A DNA stretch of 64,000 nucleotides from Symbiodinium sp. CCMP2592 (GCA_905221615.1 CAJNDT010005556.1:2969519-3033518), one strand, 5' to 3'; counted from the first letter of the stretch, positions 52,196-61,293 are shown. Notes: a model not told the origin generated them from the letters alone. A program made the numbers and translations.

Positions 52196-52302
52196 CCCAG
52201 AGACTCCGATATCAATAATTAAGGGATATTCCTGAAATCATATTGAGGATCCTACTATAGTTTAAGGCATATTCCCGAATTAAGGGGTATTGGAGTCTCT
52301 GG
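52196..52302. mobile_element. E-family element next to a channel acceptor
   Basis: CCCAGAGACTCCGATATC... to ...TTGGAGTCTCTGG; the 52324 exon starts 22 bases later. Confidence 0.85.
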
Positions 52303-52323
52303 ACAGTTGCCCTTTTGATCCAG

Positions 52324-52364
52324 GACCTGCAATGCCGACTTCGGCGATACTTCTTGCAGAACAG
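52324..52364 (+). CDS. K+ channel exon, C-linker RLRRYF
   Basis: Reads DLQCRLRRYFLQN(R), the family motif L-x-x-R-L-R-x-Y-F. Acceptor TTTTGATCCAG lies 21 bases after an E-family palindrome. Donor GC (GCCCAA) in an Arg codon; the next exon starts GCACC. Confidence 0.85.
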
Positions 52365-53155
52365 GCCCAAGTTGTCATCAAAAGGACCCTTATACCGTTT
52401 TGGGTTTTTGAGGTTAGGGCCGGGGAGAGGGTAGAGACTATCTCGCAAGGACCTTAGGGTTTAGGGTTTAGCAGTAAGTGTACATCCTGAGGTCAGCCTT
52501 ATGAAACCTTTTTCCCCCTTGCGGAGAAAGCCAGATCTTCAATACACCTTAATCAGCATCACTCGAATAAGCATCTTACCATAATTTCAAATAAACCTCG
52601 TTTAAGTGATATCTGAAGATCTGTGGAGCCACAACAATGCAAACCGTGGCAGCCCGCTGATGGACAACAAAATCTGCATTACCCTGCCAAATTATGGCGT
52701 TGAATGGTTTAGGGTTCATTACGGATAACGTGGGATTTTGCACATACCTTGCTTGAAAGACATATGGAACCCCTATAGCCCCCCTTCGAAAGGACGGTAA
52801 TCTGAAACGTAGTCTTCCTCAGCTCCCCTATTGCAAAAGAGATCCAAGAAGAGCTCTTGAGACGGCGCTTAACCGCGAAACCCTAGACTCTCCAGTAAAC
52901 CCTACCTTAAACTACCATAACCTACTTTTTGCACGGTCTTAAAAGAATCCTAATATGGATTTATAGGGACCCTACAACAGCAGTAGGTTTTGGTAGGCAG
53001 TAGGTTTTGGTAGGCTTTTGCAGTTAAACCGCCAAGCTCAGCCCCAAAAACCAATCAATGCCTCTACCCTAAGCCCTGCGCCCCGGGACTCTCGATCCAA
53101 AACCCCTGGACCCTGAATTCCCTAATCTCAACTGCCCCTGAACCCTAAGCCCCAC

Positions 53156-53263
53156 CCCAGAGACTCCAATATCCCTTAATTTCGGAGTATACCGTAAATT
53201 ATAGTAGGATCCTTAATATGATTTAAGGAATGTTCCTTAGTCAAGCACTGTTGGAGTCTGCGG
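53156..53263. mobile_element. E-family element
   Basis: CCCAGAGACTCCAATATCCC... to ...GTTGGAGTCTGCGGG. Confidence 0.8.
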
Positions 53264-53312
53264 GCATGTATCCCAGCGCCCGAAGAGGAGCACTTAAACG
53301 AGACCATCTCCC

Positions 53313-53539
53313 TACGGTGAACCCAGAAGAAAGTTTGAACATGGATTTAGGATGATTAGTGCTACTGTTGATGATATAAATCCTGCATTACCTTAAGGAC
53401 CCTCAACTATGGGGATTATGGTATATTACTTGTTATGGGTCATGCAGGATTTATATCATCAACCGTAGGAGTCCCTCATGGTTGGCCTTAAGGGCACCAG
53501 GACAATGATATTCAATTTTCAAACTTTCTGACTTCTACT
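53313..53539. mobile_element. F-family element split by a B element
   Basis: TACGGTGAACCCAGAAGAAAG... to ...CAAACTTTCTGACTTCTAC around B 53363-53467. Confidence 0.75.
53363..53467. mobile_element. B-family element nested in an F element
   Basis: Complete copy splitting the F-family copy 53313-53539. Confidence 0.85.
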
Positions 53540-53655
53540 TTACTACAAGGACCCCAATAACTACTAGTGTGGGGATTCCTTTCATATGCTTATATCTAAC
53601 CCAAAACCAGCTTGAACCCTTAAAAAGAACCCTCCAGCAGATTCCTTTCAAGCAG

Positions 53656-53711
53656 GCACCAGTCCGTCTTCAAGGAGCGGCAAGCTCTGATGGAGAGGAG
53701 CGTCCTGCAAT
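53656..53711 (+). CDS. K+ channel exon, C-linker
   Basis: Reads HQSVFKERQALMERSVLQ after the shared Arg. This matches the E-x-x-x-L-x-x-x-L helix before the cNBD. Acceptor TTCAAGCAG, donor GTTAGG in phase 1. Confidence 0.75.
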
Positions 53712-53808
53712 GTTAGGCCGCGGGTTGTAATGCAGGTAGCAAGTAGAGTTGTAAGCACCTTGAAAGGGATCCTTATTGGGGTTATGGTACTTATAGCTCG
53801 TTAAGAAT

Positions 53809-53926
53809 TGCGAACCCCATAAAGTTGGAAACCGGATTGAGGCCAAATAGTGCTGGGATTCCCTATACAGTAAGTACTCTTAAGGACAGAAGCTATGGTT
53901 TTCCATCTTTCTGGCTTCTACTGTAG
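53809..53926. mobile_element. F-family element
   Basis: GCGAACCCCATAAAGTTGG... to ...CTTTCTGGCTTCTACTGTAG. Confidence 0.7.
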
Positions 53927-53964
53927 AGGGGTCGGAAGAACTGGGGTTTCGGGTTGAGGGCGTA

Positions 53965-54070
53965 GGAATAGTTAGTAACAGCATCCCTGGGGTTCCTGTC
54001 AAAAGCCAATACTACAACAATCGATATACCCGCAAACCCCGTTTTAATTGTTCAGGGCCCTGTATCTTAG
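53965..54070. mobile_element. J-family element, diverged
   Basis: AATAGTTAGTAACAGC... to ...TTAATTGTTCAGGGCCCTGTAT. Confidence 0.5.
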
Positions 54071-54079
54071 GGTCGGACG

Positions 54080-54645
54080 CGAGTTTCCCTAGAGGTGGGT
54101 CGCAAGCTTGGTTCATGATTGCAACATGGGCTTAGGTGATGTTCTGTAAGTTTCATTTGGTCCTGATACATCATGGGTTCAGGGATTTAGGCCTTGTTTA
54201 CGGTTTAGTGGGTGGGCACCTATGCCTTCTCAAGCCTGGGGAAGCTTGGATAAGAACTATAACATGCCCTGATGCGCTGAAGAACTCGAGAAACCCTCAA
54301 ATCCCCCAGCCCTGATGCTGCTACCGCAGACGAACAAGACTGCTATACATATAGGTGTATGTGTTTACATGTTGATATCCGTTTTATGGTTCTATTGATA
54401 CTTCTGTTCTGTTAGGTACATACCTAGCAACAGCACGAAGAACTGTACTAAAGCCTAGAACTAGAAAATAGAGCAAAGTCTTTACTATTATAGTATAATG
54501 GGCCCCAAAATGTAGATCCCCCTATAGACCGGCTTAAAGTAACCTTTTAAAAGGAGCCTTGCAAGAGGAGCAGCTCCAGGCACCACAATGCTACTTAGGA
54601 GAAAAGCCCTTAACACCCCAATAAATTTAAGCCCAAGCAACAACT
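54080..54645. other. C-linker intron, no gene seen
   Basis: A J-type relic (54477-54515) and unstructured sequence. Confidence 0.5.
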
Positions 54646-54921
54646 TCAAGCCCGATAGGTGTGATTAAACAACACCATTACAGATCGTAAAAACGTCAAG
54701 ACGGATTGAAACCCTGGGACAAAGAAGTCGTGAACCTGTAAATCAGTATCACCGCCACAAATCCCTGGAACGGCAGACAAATCGAAACCATAAAATCCTA
54801 GAAGCTCCGAAGCCCACCACGAAAGAGGATGAGTCCACAGTTGCGAGCCGAAGCGTGCATTGCAATCAACGGCGTTTGGCTCCAAAAGGCGTGAAACTCG
54901 GAGATGTTTTTGGTGTCGCAA
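54646..54921 (-). CDS. Minus-strand ORF of 91 codons
   Basis: Open on the minus strand with ordinary amino-acid composition (GFDLSAVPGICGGDTDLQVH; DFFVPGFQSVLTFLRSVMVL). The plus strand is full of stops here. It could be a nested gene fragment. No homology recognised. Confidence 0.3.
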   Translation of the reverse strand: MRHQKHLRVSRLLEPNAVDCNARFGSQLWTHPLSWWASELLGFYGFDLSAVPGICGGDTDLQVHDFFVPGFQSVLTFLRSVMVLFNHTYRA

Positions 54922-55308
54922 TATAGGAGTCAGGGTTGTTGCTTAGCAGTGTTCAATGGGTTTGTTGATAGAGCTGTACGATTCTGCTCTTGTGACAGGC
55001 TGTTAGAATTTGGAGCGGACTTTGCAAGGGTCTTACTCGGGGAGGGTAGTTTTCTTGGACCCTAAACCCAAAGCCTTATACCCGAAACCCCAAACCCAAA
55101 ACCCTACTCTTAAAACCTCTACCGAAATTAAACCTTCTACCCGAAACCCCTAACCTCATGCCCTAACCTTAAACCCCAGACTATACCCAAAACCCCAAAC
55201 CCTTTACCCTCAGCATCAAACCCTATACCTTGAACCCAAAACCCTAAAACCATACCCTTGGAGCTTCTTCCCGAAACCCTAAACCCTAACTTGAAGCAGG
55301 GCTGGCAG

Positions 55309-55370
55309 CTCCTACCACCCTGAAGCTCGTGGCATTTAACTCCAAAGCCAAGAACCTACTATACTTAAAG
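55309..55370 (+). CDS. K+ channel exon, C-linker end; donor inside an A element
   Basis: Reads SPTTLKLVAFNSKAKN then LLYLK. The last nine bases are the terminus of the A-family element at 55362, and the donor GATCAT is its inverted-repeat sequence. This reading gives the usual spacing to VPFFKQF. If the exon stopped before the element (GC after AAA) the linker would be unusually short. Confidence 0.6.
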
Positions 55371-55485
55371 GATCATGGGACTTAGTAACTCGGGTCATAA
55401 GTAGGGTAAGTGTACTTATAACTACTTATAACCCCAATTGAGGCACTTAAAACCTTACTTACTAAGTCCCATGATCCTCCAAGTA
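55362..55485. mobile_element. A-family palindromic element carrying a channel splice donor
   Basis: TACTTAAAGGATCATGG...; its first nine bases are read as coding and GATCAT as the GA donor of the 55309 exon. Confidence 0.85.
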
Positions 55486-55669
55486 GCCTTGATAACTGCC
55501 TAAATTATTTGTGGGTCCATTATGTTACAGCCCTGAACCTGAAGGTTGTATACTTCGGGTTTACGGCTTAAACCCCTAAACCCCAAACCCCCTACGTAAG
55601 TCTGAGCCCTGGAACTCAAGAGACCAAGCCGTGAAGCCCAAAGGTCTGACTGCTAAGCTTCACCCCTGT

Positions 55670-55773
55670 TACTTGGAGGATCATGGGACTTAGTAAGTAG
55701 GGGTATAAGTAGTTATAAGTAGGGTTACCCTAAATTACAACCCTGGTTACTAAGTCCCATGATCCTTTAAGCA
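55670..55773. mobile_element. A-family palindromic element
   Basis: Slightly shortened centre; right end TTTAAGCA instead of TTTAAGTA. Confidence 0.75.
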
Positions 55774-55914
55774 ACTTGGGTTTGGAGTACCATACTTCAA
55801 TGCTTTTTTCTTAAAGGAGCCATTATGAAATGAAGGTCAATACTTTTTTTCTCCCTGATTACTTAAAAAGCCCAGTTAAAGTCCGCTTCGAAAAGCCCCA
55901 AAGCCTGAATACTA

Positions 55915-56003
55915 TGGGGGCCTAAATTATTACCAATACTATTGGGGGGGGTCCTTATTTTGATATGGCATAATGGGCCCCAAAATCCTATCCTAATGAT
56001 AAT
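55915..56003. mobile_element. J-family element, right end lost
   Basis: GGGGGCCTAAATTATTACC... to ...CCTAATGATAATC. Confidence 0.65.
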
Positions 56004-56025
56004 CAGAGTAGTGTCTGGGGTAGAT

Positions 56026-56149
56026 TACTTGGAGGATCATGGGATTTAGTAACTAGGGTTATAAGTACCGTAATTGGGGTTATAAGTAGTTATAAGTAGG
56101 GTTACCCTAAATATAACCCTAGTTACTAAGTCCCATGATCCTTTAAGTA
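56026..56149. mobile_element. A-family palindromic element
   Basis: Complete copy with TA ends. Confidence 0.85.
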
Positions 56150-56271
56150 TACCATAATCAAACAAGGAACCCCCCAAAGTCGATTCTAGTTTTGAAGTCC
56201 TCTATTACACGACCCCGGGCCCGACGTTTACACCCCTAAAGCCTTAAGCCCTTTCACCCCACTTCCGAAAA

Positions 56272-56468
56272 GGTTCCTTTCGTCAAGCAGCTCATCAATC
56301 AAACCCTACACCCTAAAACTATCCATCACAGGTTCCTCCTTTCTTCAAGCAGTTCATCCCTTAAGGGGGCCCTATTCTAGGACCCTATGGTACCCTTAAG
56401 GTATATGATGACGCTATAGATCCCTCCAACGAGCCCCTCAAGGTGCCTTTCTTCAAGCAGTTCATCAG
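56272..56468 (+). repeat. Three copies of the VPFFKQF-coding sequence
   Basis: GTTCCTTTCGTCAAGCAGCT (56272), GTTCCTCCTTTCTTCAAGCA (56331) and GTGCCTTTCTTCAAGCAGTT (56443). Confidence 0.85.
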
Positions 56469-56511
56469 CCATATCAAGCGCTTGGAGCAGCAAGATCGCT
56501 ACACTGGGCCT
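56443..56511 (+). CDS. K+ channel exon, cNBD start
   Basis: Reads VPFFKQFISHIKRLEQQ then DRYTGP. VPFF is the standard entry to the cNBD. Acceptor CCCTCAAG, donor GA (GAGGCG); the next exon begins GAAGCC. Two more imperfect copies of the VPFFKQF-coding sequence lie upstream at 56272 and 56331. Confidence 0.8.
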
Positions 56512-57077
56512 GAGGCGACCCAGTTCTCGGCAAGTCTTTCTGTGTGGCTTTGGGTTTGGGGCTTTATGGGTTTAGGGCTTTATGGGGATTAGGGTTTGGA
56601 GGTTGGGGTTAGGGCTTTATGGCAATGGGGTGTTCGGGGATTAGGGTTTTGTGTGCGTGTGTGGTTTCTGGGAGGTGGAGCTGTGTCTGTGTGTGTGTGT
56701 GCTTCTTGAGGGGTGTAAGAGAGTCATTGCTGAGATGGGGCTCTGATCTGAATGCTTCAGGGTTAAAGCGAATTAGGGCCCTTTAAGGAGTCGCCGGCGC
56801 TCCAAAAGGTTCTTATCGCAAACTCGCCTCAGGCTATAGGGCTTGGGTTGTGGGTCTAGGGGTACTACAGGGTTATATAAGGTTTCAACTAGTTCTATGA
56901 TAAGGTTCCCCAAAAAACCGAATCCCTTTTTGGGGGGTTCCCTTTAAGGGATCTATAAGGTTCCCCAAACCCCTAAATCCCTGAACCCCGAAACCCCTAA
57001 AATCAAGCTCATACGACAAGGACGAAACCCCAGTGTAGTGAGGGAAGCCTTAACGGCTTCAGCGAACCCTTAAAGTA

Positions 57078-57233
57078 CCTAGAGACTCCAATATCCCTTA
57101 ATTAAGGAATATACCTTAAATCATGATCCTACTATACTTTAAACCCTATAGATCCCTTTAAAGGGAACCCTATAAGCCCCTATAGATCCCCTTTAAGCTA
57201 TATTCCTTAATTAAGGGGTTTTGGAGGCTCTGA
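57078..57233. mobile_element. E-family element with insertion
   Basis: About 45 bases of TATAGATCCC...TTAAAGGGAACCC filler in the centre. Confidence 0.75.
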
Positions 57234-57306
57234 GAACCCTTAAAGTACCGGCTTCAGGGCTGGGAAGTCATCATCTCAATAGCACGGCCAGACTCCTGCT
57301 CTTTCA

Positions 57307-57414
57307 TCTGGGAGTTTCCGAAAATTAGGGGTACCTTATCTTGGGGTCCTTCTAGTAAGGATCCTACTATTTGGGGTACTATATTAGGGTCCCACATTTT
57401 CGGAAGCTCCCATC
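57307..57414. mobile_element. C-family element
   Basis: ATCTGGGAGTTTCCGAAAAT... to ...TTCGGAAGCTCCCATCT. Confidence 0.8.
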
Positions 57415-57449
57415 TCGCCCCCGGCAAGCACCACTGATTCCGTCACTGC

Positions 57450-57554
57450 TACTGCTGATGGACAAAATCCTGCATGACCCTAAGGACTCTAAACTATGGG
57501 AACTATGGTATATCCCTTATAATGGGTCATGCAGGATTTTGTCCATCAACAGTA
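57450..57554. mobile_element. B-family element, GGACAAAATCC type
   Basis: Complete; almost identical to 38611-38715. Confidence 0.85.
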
Positions 57555-57728
57555 CCACTTCTACTTCAACTACTTCGACTACTTCTACTACGACTTCTTC
57601 TACTACGACTACAACAATCCCACCACTACAACCGCCACTATCACCACTCTCACTGACACAACTCTGCTCTCGAAAGGGCCCTACTATAGGTGCCCAAACC
57701 CTAAACCCTTGTTCAGGAAGCCTCACAG

Positions 57729-57810
57729 GGTGGGATGAAGGTAGGTGGGATTACGGATCCCTTATATAAGGACTCATATTTTAGAATATCCCACCTACCT
57801 TCATCCTACC
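57729..57810. mobile_element. Q palindrome between 16-bp direct repeats
   Basis: GGTGGGATGAAGGTAGGTGGG... mirrored by ...CCCACCTACCTTCATCCTACC, 82 bp. CTTGTTCAGGAAGCCT flanks it at 57708 and 57825. Confidence 0.8.
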
Positions 57811-57833
57811 TTTGAGGCCCCCCACTTGTTCAG

Positions 57834-57913
57834 GAAGCCTGCGTGGCGGACATCTCCAAGAAACTCCAGCTTCAAGCCTTTGCACAGGAGGAGTCTTTCG
57901 ACAACATGCAGGC
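57834..57913 (+). CDS. K+ channel exon, cNBD beta-roll start
   Basis: Reads EACVADISKKLQLQAFAQEE and on to NMQ. It matches L-x-x-x-L-x-x-x-x-F-A-P-x-E of cNBDs. Acceptor TTGTTCAG. Donor is either GC (GCCGAC) or GA (GACTAG) just before a G-family palindrome. A 16-bp exact direct repeat overlaps the acceptor (57708 and 57825). Confidence 0.75.
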
Positions 57914-57917
57914 CGAC

Positions 57918-58025
57918 TAGGACCCAGAGTAGGCCCTTATTCCCTTTTTAAGGTTTAGGTTCCCTTATAAACCCCTTTAAACCAAAAAGGGAACCCTTTT
58001 TATTCCTAGGTTACTCTTAGGCCTA
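57918..58025. mobile_element. G-family element at a cNBD exon end
   Basis: TAGGACCCAGAGTAGG... to ...ACTCTTAGGCCTAG; CCGA occurs on both sides. Confidence 0.85.
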
Positions 58026-58029
58026 GCCG

Positions 58030-58700
58030 AGGAGTGTTAAAGCAGCCCCTGAACCTTCAAGCCTACGTTCAGGGGTTTAGGGATGTAGGGGTTCAGGGGT
58101 TAGGGGTTTAGGGTTTTCGGGTTTAGGGTAGTATAGGCGTTTGAGGGTTCAGGAGTCTCGGGTTTATCGCTTATTGCCGACCTCATCCCCAAATAGCTTA
58201 CCTTTTTTAAGGATGTATATATACATAAATATATATATATATATATATATATAGTATCGCATTAGCGAACCCTAAACAGGCAGGTTCTTTGGGGTCCAGG
58301 TAAGGGTTTAGGGTTTGGGGCTGTGCTTAGGGCTTAGGGTTTAAGCTTGGTGGATTCTGGTACAGGAGCCCCAATGATAAAGTCTGCCGTTCTGATGATA
58401 CATTCGCACTTCAATTCTCATCCATGTTCCTTACACCCTAAACCTAGAACCCTAAACCCAGGAATTTCATACAATGTCCAGAGATGATGGAAGGGCTTTG
58501 CTATAGGGCTTTTATTGGATCACGGATTCGGTCCGGGTGTCCTGGCCTGGCTAAATCCTCGAAGCCAAGGCACTGTACAATTATTGAACCTTTCAAGCAG
58601 CCTGAAGCCCTCAAAAAAAGCCCGTACTTTCGAGGAGCCCTAATCGATTATGATAATTTCTGTGTTCCTTGTTACGACTTACTATTATTTCGATAACTAA
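58030..58700. other. cNBD intron, no gene seen
   Basis: TTTAGGG-like text, a (TA)n and an ORF at 58484 without coding signs. Confidence 0.5.
58208..58252. repeat. (TA)n microsatellite
   Basis: TATATA run in a cNBD intron. Confidence 0.9.
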
Positions 58701-58704
58701 TTAC

Positions 58705-58808
58705 TACTGCTGATGGACAAAATCCTGCATGACCCTAAGGACTCTAAACTATGGGAATTATGGTATCTTCCTTAAAATGGGTAATGCAGATTTTGTCCAT
58801 CAACATTA
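58705..58808. mobile_element. B-family element
   Basis: TACTGCTGATGGACAAAATC... to ...GTCCATCAACATTA. Confidence 0.8.
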
Positions 58809-58823
58809 TTACTGATACGAAAA

Positions 58824-58865
58824 GATGGTGGGGCAAAAGAATGCTCAGAGGATGGTGGTCAACAA
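58824..58865 (+). CDS. Candidate cNBD exon (DGGAKEC)
   Basis: The frame DGGAKECSEDGG could supply the G-D-x-G loop between the FAQEE and VLFILSRG segments. It lies just after a B-family element. Splice sites are not resolved, so this is tentative. Confidence 0.3.
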
Positions 58866-58922
58866 GCATCCTTCAAGTCTGGCTCCTTCGCCTCTGGCAA
58901 AGAACACCCACCGATGGACCGA

Positions 58923-59035
58923 CCCAGACACTCCAATATCCCTTAATTGAAGGAACATATCGTTTAAATCATAGTAGGGACCCCAAATATGGTTTAAGGA
59001 ATATTCCTTAACTAAGGGATCTTGGAGTCTCTGGG
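58923..59035. mobile_element. E-family element
   Basis: CCCAGACACTCCAATATCCC... to ...CTTGGAGTCTCTGGG. Confidence 0.85.
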
Positions 59036-59147
59036 CACAAGCTGGGTTGTGTTTCAGATTGCGCAAGCGTGCATCTTCCCCAGACGAGGCCCACGAAATT
59101 AAGACTGGTGCAAGACCACCCCCCGCCCCCCTGTGCGTTGCACGCAG

Positions 59148-59193
59148 GTCCTCTTCATCCTCTCGCGGGGCATGCTGGCCGTGCTGCCTGCCG
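59148..59193 (+). CDS. K+ channel exon, cNBD beta strand
   Basis: Reads VLFILSRGMLAVLPA, equivalent to M-Y-F-I-x-x-G-x-x-x-V of cNBDs. Acceptor TTGCACGCAG after a C-rich tract. The 3' end (GC or GA donor before ACTTAG) is not fixed. Confidence 0.75.
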
Positions 59194-59346
59194 ACACTTA
59201 GCGTAGGGTGTATGTCCGCAGCCTCGCAGCAGGAGACCCAAATACTACAAGACAGCTGTTTCATAACATCATTGTGATGTTATTTATAGTTAATCCCTAG
59301 ACACCTTAACCCTAAATCCTCCTTAAACCTAAGGTTCTGCCATAAG

Positions 59347-59398
59347 AGCCACATCTTCACGGACGATCACAGTCGGAAGTATGGCTTCAAAGCACCTG
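59347..59398 (+). CDS. K+ channel exon, cNBD
   Basis: Reads SHIFTDDHSRKYGFKAPG. GA donor (GAGACT) in a Gly codon; joining to 60536 gives GFKAPGEVWGED, the normal approach to the phosphate-binding cassette. The acceptor (CCATAAG) is less certain. Confidence 0.65.
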
Positions 59399-59597
59399 GA
59401 GACTCGGCAAAGCAGTGAGGAGGTTCAGGTTTTGCGACCTTTCGAGTTTTTTTGGATTTAGGGCTTTAGGGTTTAGGATTTGGGGTTTAGGGTTTGGGGT
59501 TTAGAGTTTTTTGGATTTAGGGAGGTTTTAGGGCTTCAGGGCTTCAGTGTTTTGGCGCCTTTAGGGGTTTTGTTGTGTTTTGCTGTGGTGGTGGGCA

Positions 59598-59659
59598 TAT
59601 ACCATACTTCCCGTAGCTTAGGGTCCTTAAGTAGTGCAGGATTTAGATCATCAACCGTA
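59598..59659. mobile_element. B-family right half
   Basis: CATACTTCCCGTAGC... to ...GATCATCAACCGTA; the following TAG could be an acceptor. Confidence 0.65.
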
Positions 59660-60202
59660 GTGTGGTGGTAGAGGCTTTCGGGCATGCCATAGCTGGGAAT
59701 ACGAATTGACACGTGATGGGGCAAGGGATGATACAACAATAGCAGGAGCAGGTTGGAAATGTGGCCGCCCGAAGCCCTAAGCACTGCATGTTGCCCCAAA
59801 ATCTTACTTTTTCAGGGCTAATAGAAAAAACAATTCAAGGATCTCAAAACTCGAAGCCAGTGATATCCTGTCTACCGGCTTCTGTAATATTTCCAAAATC
59901 ATTTCAAGGGTTACTCTATAAACGAAGGTATACTGCTTGATTACATGCTTTCGACATCAGAGGTCTTGTGCAATTTCCAATTTCTTGCTACATCTTTTGA
60001 ACTGGAGAGCTAACCTAAAGCCCCAATCCCAAAAACCCCTAAACCCCAAGCTCTTAAGCCTTGTTCCATGGGGTTGGGCGGATTGGGGCTTCAGTCTCCA
60101 AGCCCTGTTTGACATGGCCATAAAGCTCAATGACGGTTTCGGGTTTCGGAACCTCAGACCCCAGAACCCTAAACCTCCACACCTCAACGACCCAAAGTGT
60201 CC

Positions 60203-60307
60203 AACGGTTGATGATATAAATCCTGCATTACCCATAATAAGGCATGTACCATAATTCCCAGAGTTTAGGATCCTTAAGATACTGCAAGATTTATATCGTC
60301 AACCGTG
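60203..60307. mobile_element. B-family element
   Basis: ACGGTTGATGATATAAATCC... to ...TATCGTCAACCGTG. Confidence 0.8.
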
Positions 60308-60535
60308 GGATATACTTTGCGGGTCAATTATCTACTAGGTAGCTACTATGCTCGTAGTTGGACCCTTGAGGAGAACACTTAAACCTCTAAACCCTAAACC
60401 CTATTTTAGTACCCAAAAGGAACCCTAAACCCTAAACCGTAGACCCTTTGGGAGACCACCTAAACATCTAACCCTATTGTAGTACCCCAAAAGGAACCCT
60501 AAACCCTAAAAGGAAGCCGAGCAGTATCCGAAAAG

Positions 60536-60590
60536 GAGAAGTCTGGGGAGAAGATTTCGTCTTGTCGGACGTCTCCTTGATCCGCACGCA
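60536..60590 (+). CDS. K+ channel exon, cNBD phosphate-binding cassette
   Basis: Reads (G)EVWGEDFVLSDVSLIRTQ. The position of the canonical F-G-E...R-x-A cassette is occupied by WGED...IRTQT: the Glu and Arg are kept, the residues around them differ. Acceptor CGAAAAG, donor GA (GACACT), phase 2; the next exon starts GACC. Confidence 0.85.
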
Positions 60591-60703
60591 GACACTTGGT
60601 GAAGTTCGGGTTCAGGGTTTAGGGTTTTTGGGGTTTCGGGGTTTCGGGATCAGGGGTCTAAGGGGGTCTTCGTTTCGGGATTACGGGTCTAGGGTAGGGT
60701 TTA

Positions 60704-60800
60704 CCTGTAGCCGGAAAGACCTACCTGTTTGGGGTTCCTTCTTATGGTTTCTATAGAAAAGTACCTTAAAAAGCTAGGTCTTCTCGGCTACCAGGTAGGG
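60704..60800. mobile_element. L palindrome
   Basis: TACCTGTAGCCGGAAAGACC... mirrored by ...GGTCTTCTCGGCTACCAGGTA. Confidence 0.7.
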
Positions 60801-61108
60801 CTTAGGAGTGCAGGGTTTCGGTTTACAACTTCGGAGTTGGGTTTGGCGGAGTTGAGCCTTTCAAAAATTTCTGGCGTCATACGAGGAGCGAAGCATTTAG
60901 CGTAGTAAGACCCTTATAATTAGTAACCCTAAACAGATCCCTTTTGAGGACCCTTAAAGGTAGGATTTTTATTTTAAGCTACCAAACCCTAGTTTTTTGT
61001 AGGTTCTTATTCTAAACCTTATTGTGGAATTTGTAGAGACCCTGCCTGCACAAAAGCAGGTTCTGGTGGGTTAAGGGAAGCACCCCTTTGGGGGAGTAAT
61101 CAGCCGAG

Positions 61109-61169
61109 GACCGGCTACGCCCTGACCTACTGCGAAGTCCTGTCGCTCACGCACCACGACTTCATGCAG
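61109..61169 (+). CDS. K+ channel exon, cNBD end
   Basis: Reads TGYALTYCEVLSLTHHDFMQ; ALTYCEV is a strong cNBD motif. Acceptor AGCCGAG. Donor GC (GCCGGC). The last 19 bases and the first bases of the intron recur at the next acceptor as a 23-bp direct repeat. Confidence 0.85.
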
Positions 61170-61293
61170 GCCGGCCCCGAAAAAGGTTCCTTTAAAGGCT
61201 GCCTACAAGGGCTACTTTAACCTTATAGGCTACCCTAAAGGGCTATTATAGGGATGTAGTATGGGCAGAGGCACCACGACTTCATGAAGGCCG
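61151..61293 (+). repeat. 23-bp direct repeat straddling a 120-bp intron
   Basis: GCACCACGACTTCATGmAGG + CCG at 61151-61173 and 61271-61293, one mismatch. The intron is 61170-61289. Confidence 0.9.

Noticed and set aside
57474-57769. ORFs of 60-132 codons on both strands
   Set aside because: They lie in a B palindrome plus a (CTACTT)n-like microsatellite.
58845-59264. 139-codon minus-strand ORF
   Set aside because: It covers an E palindrome and the antisense of the cNBD exon at 59148.
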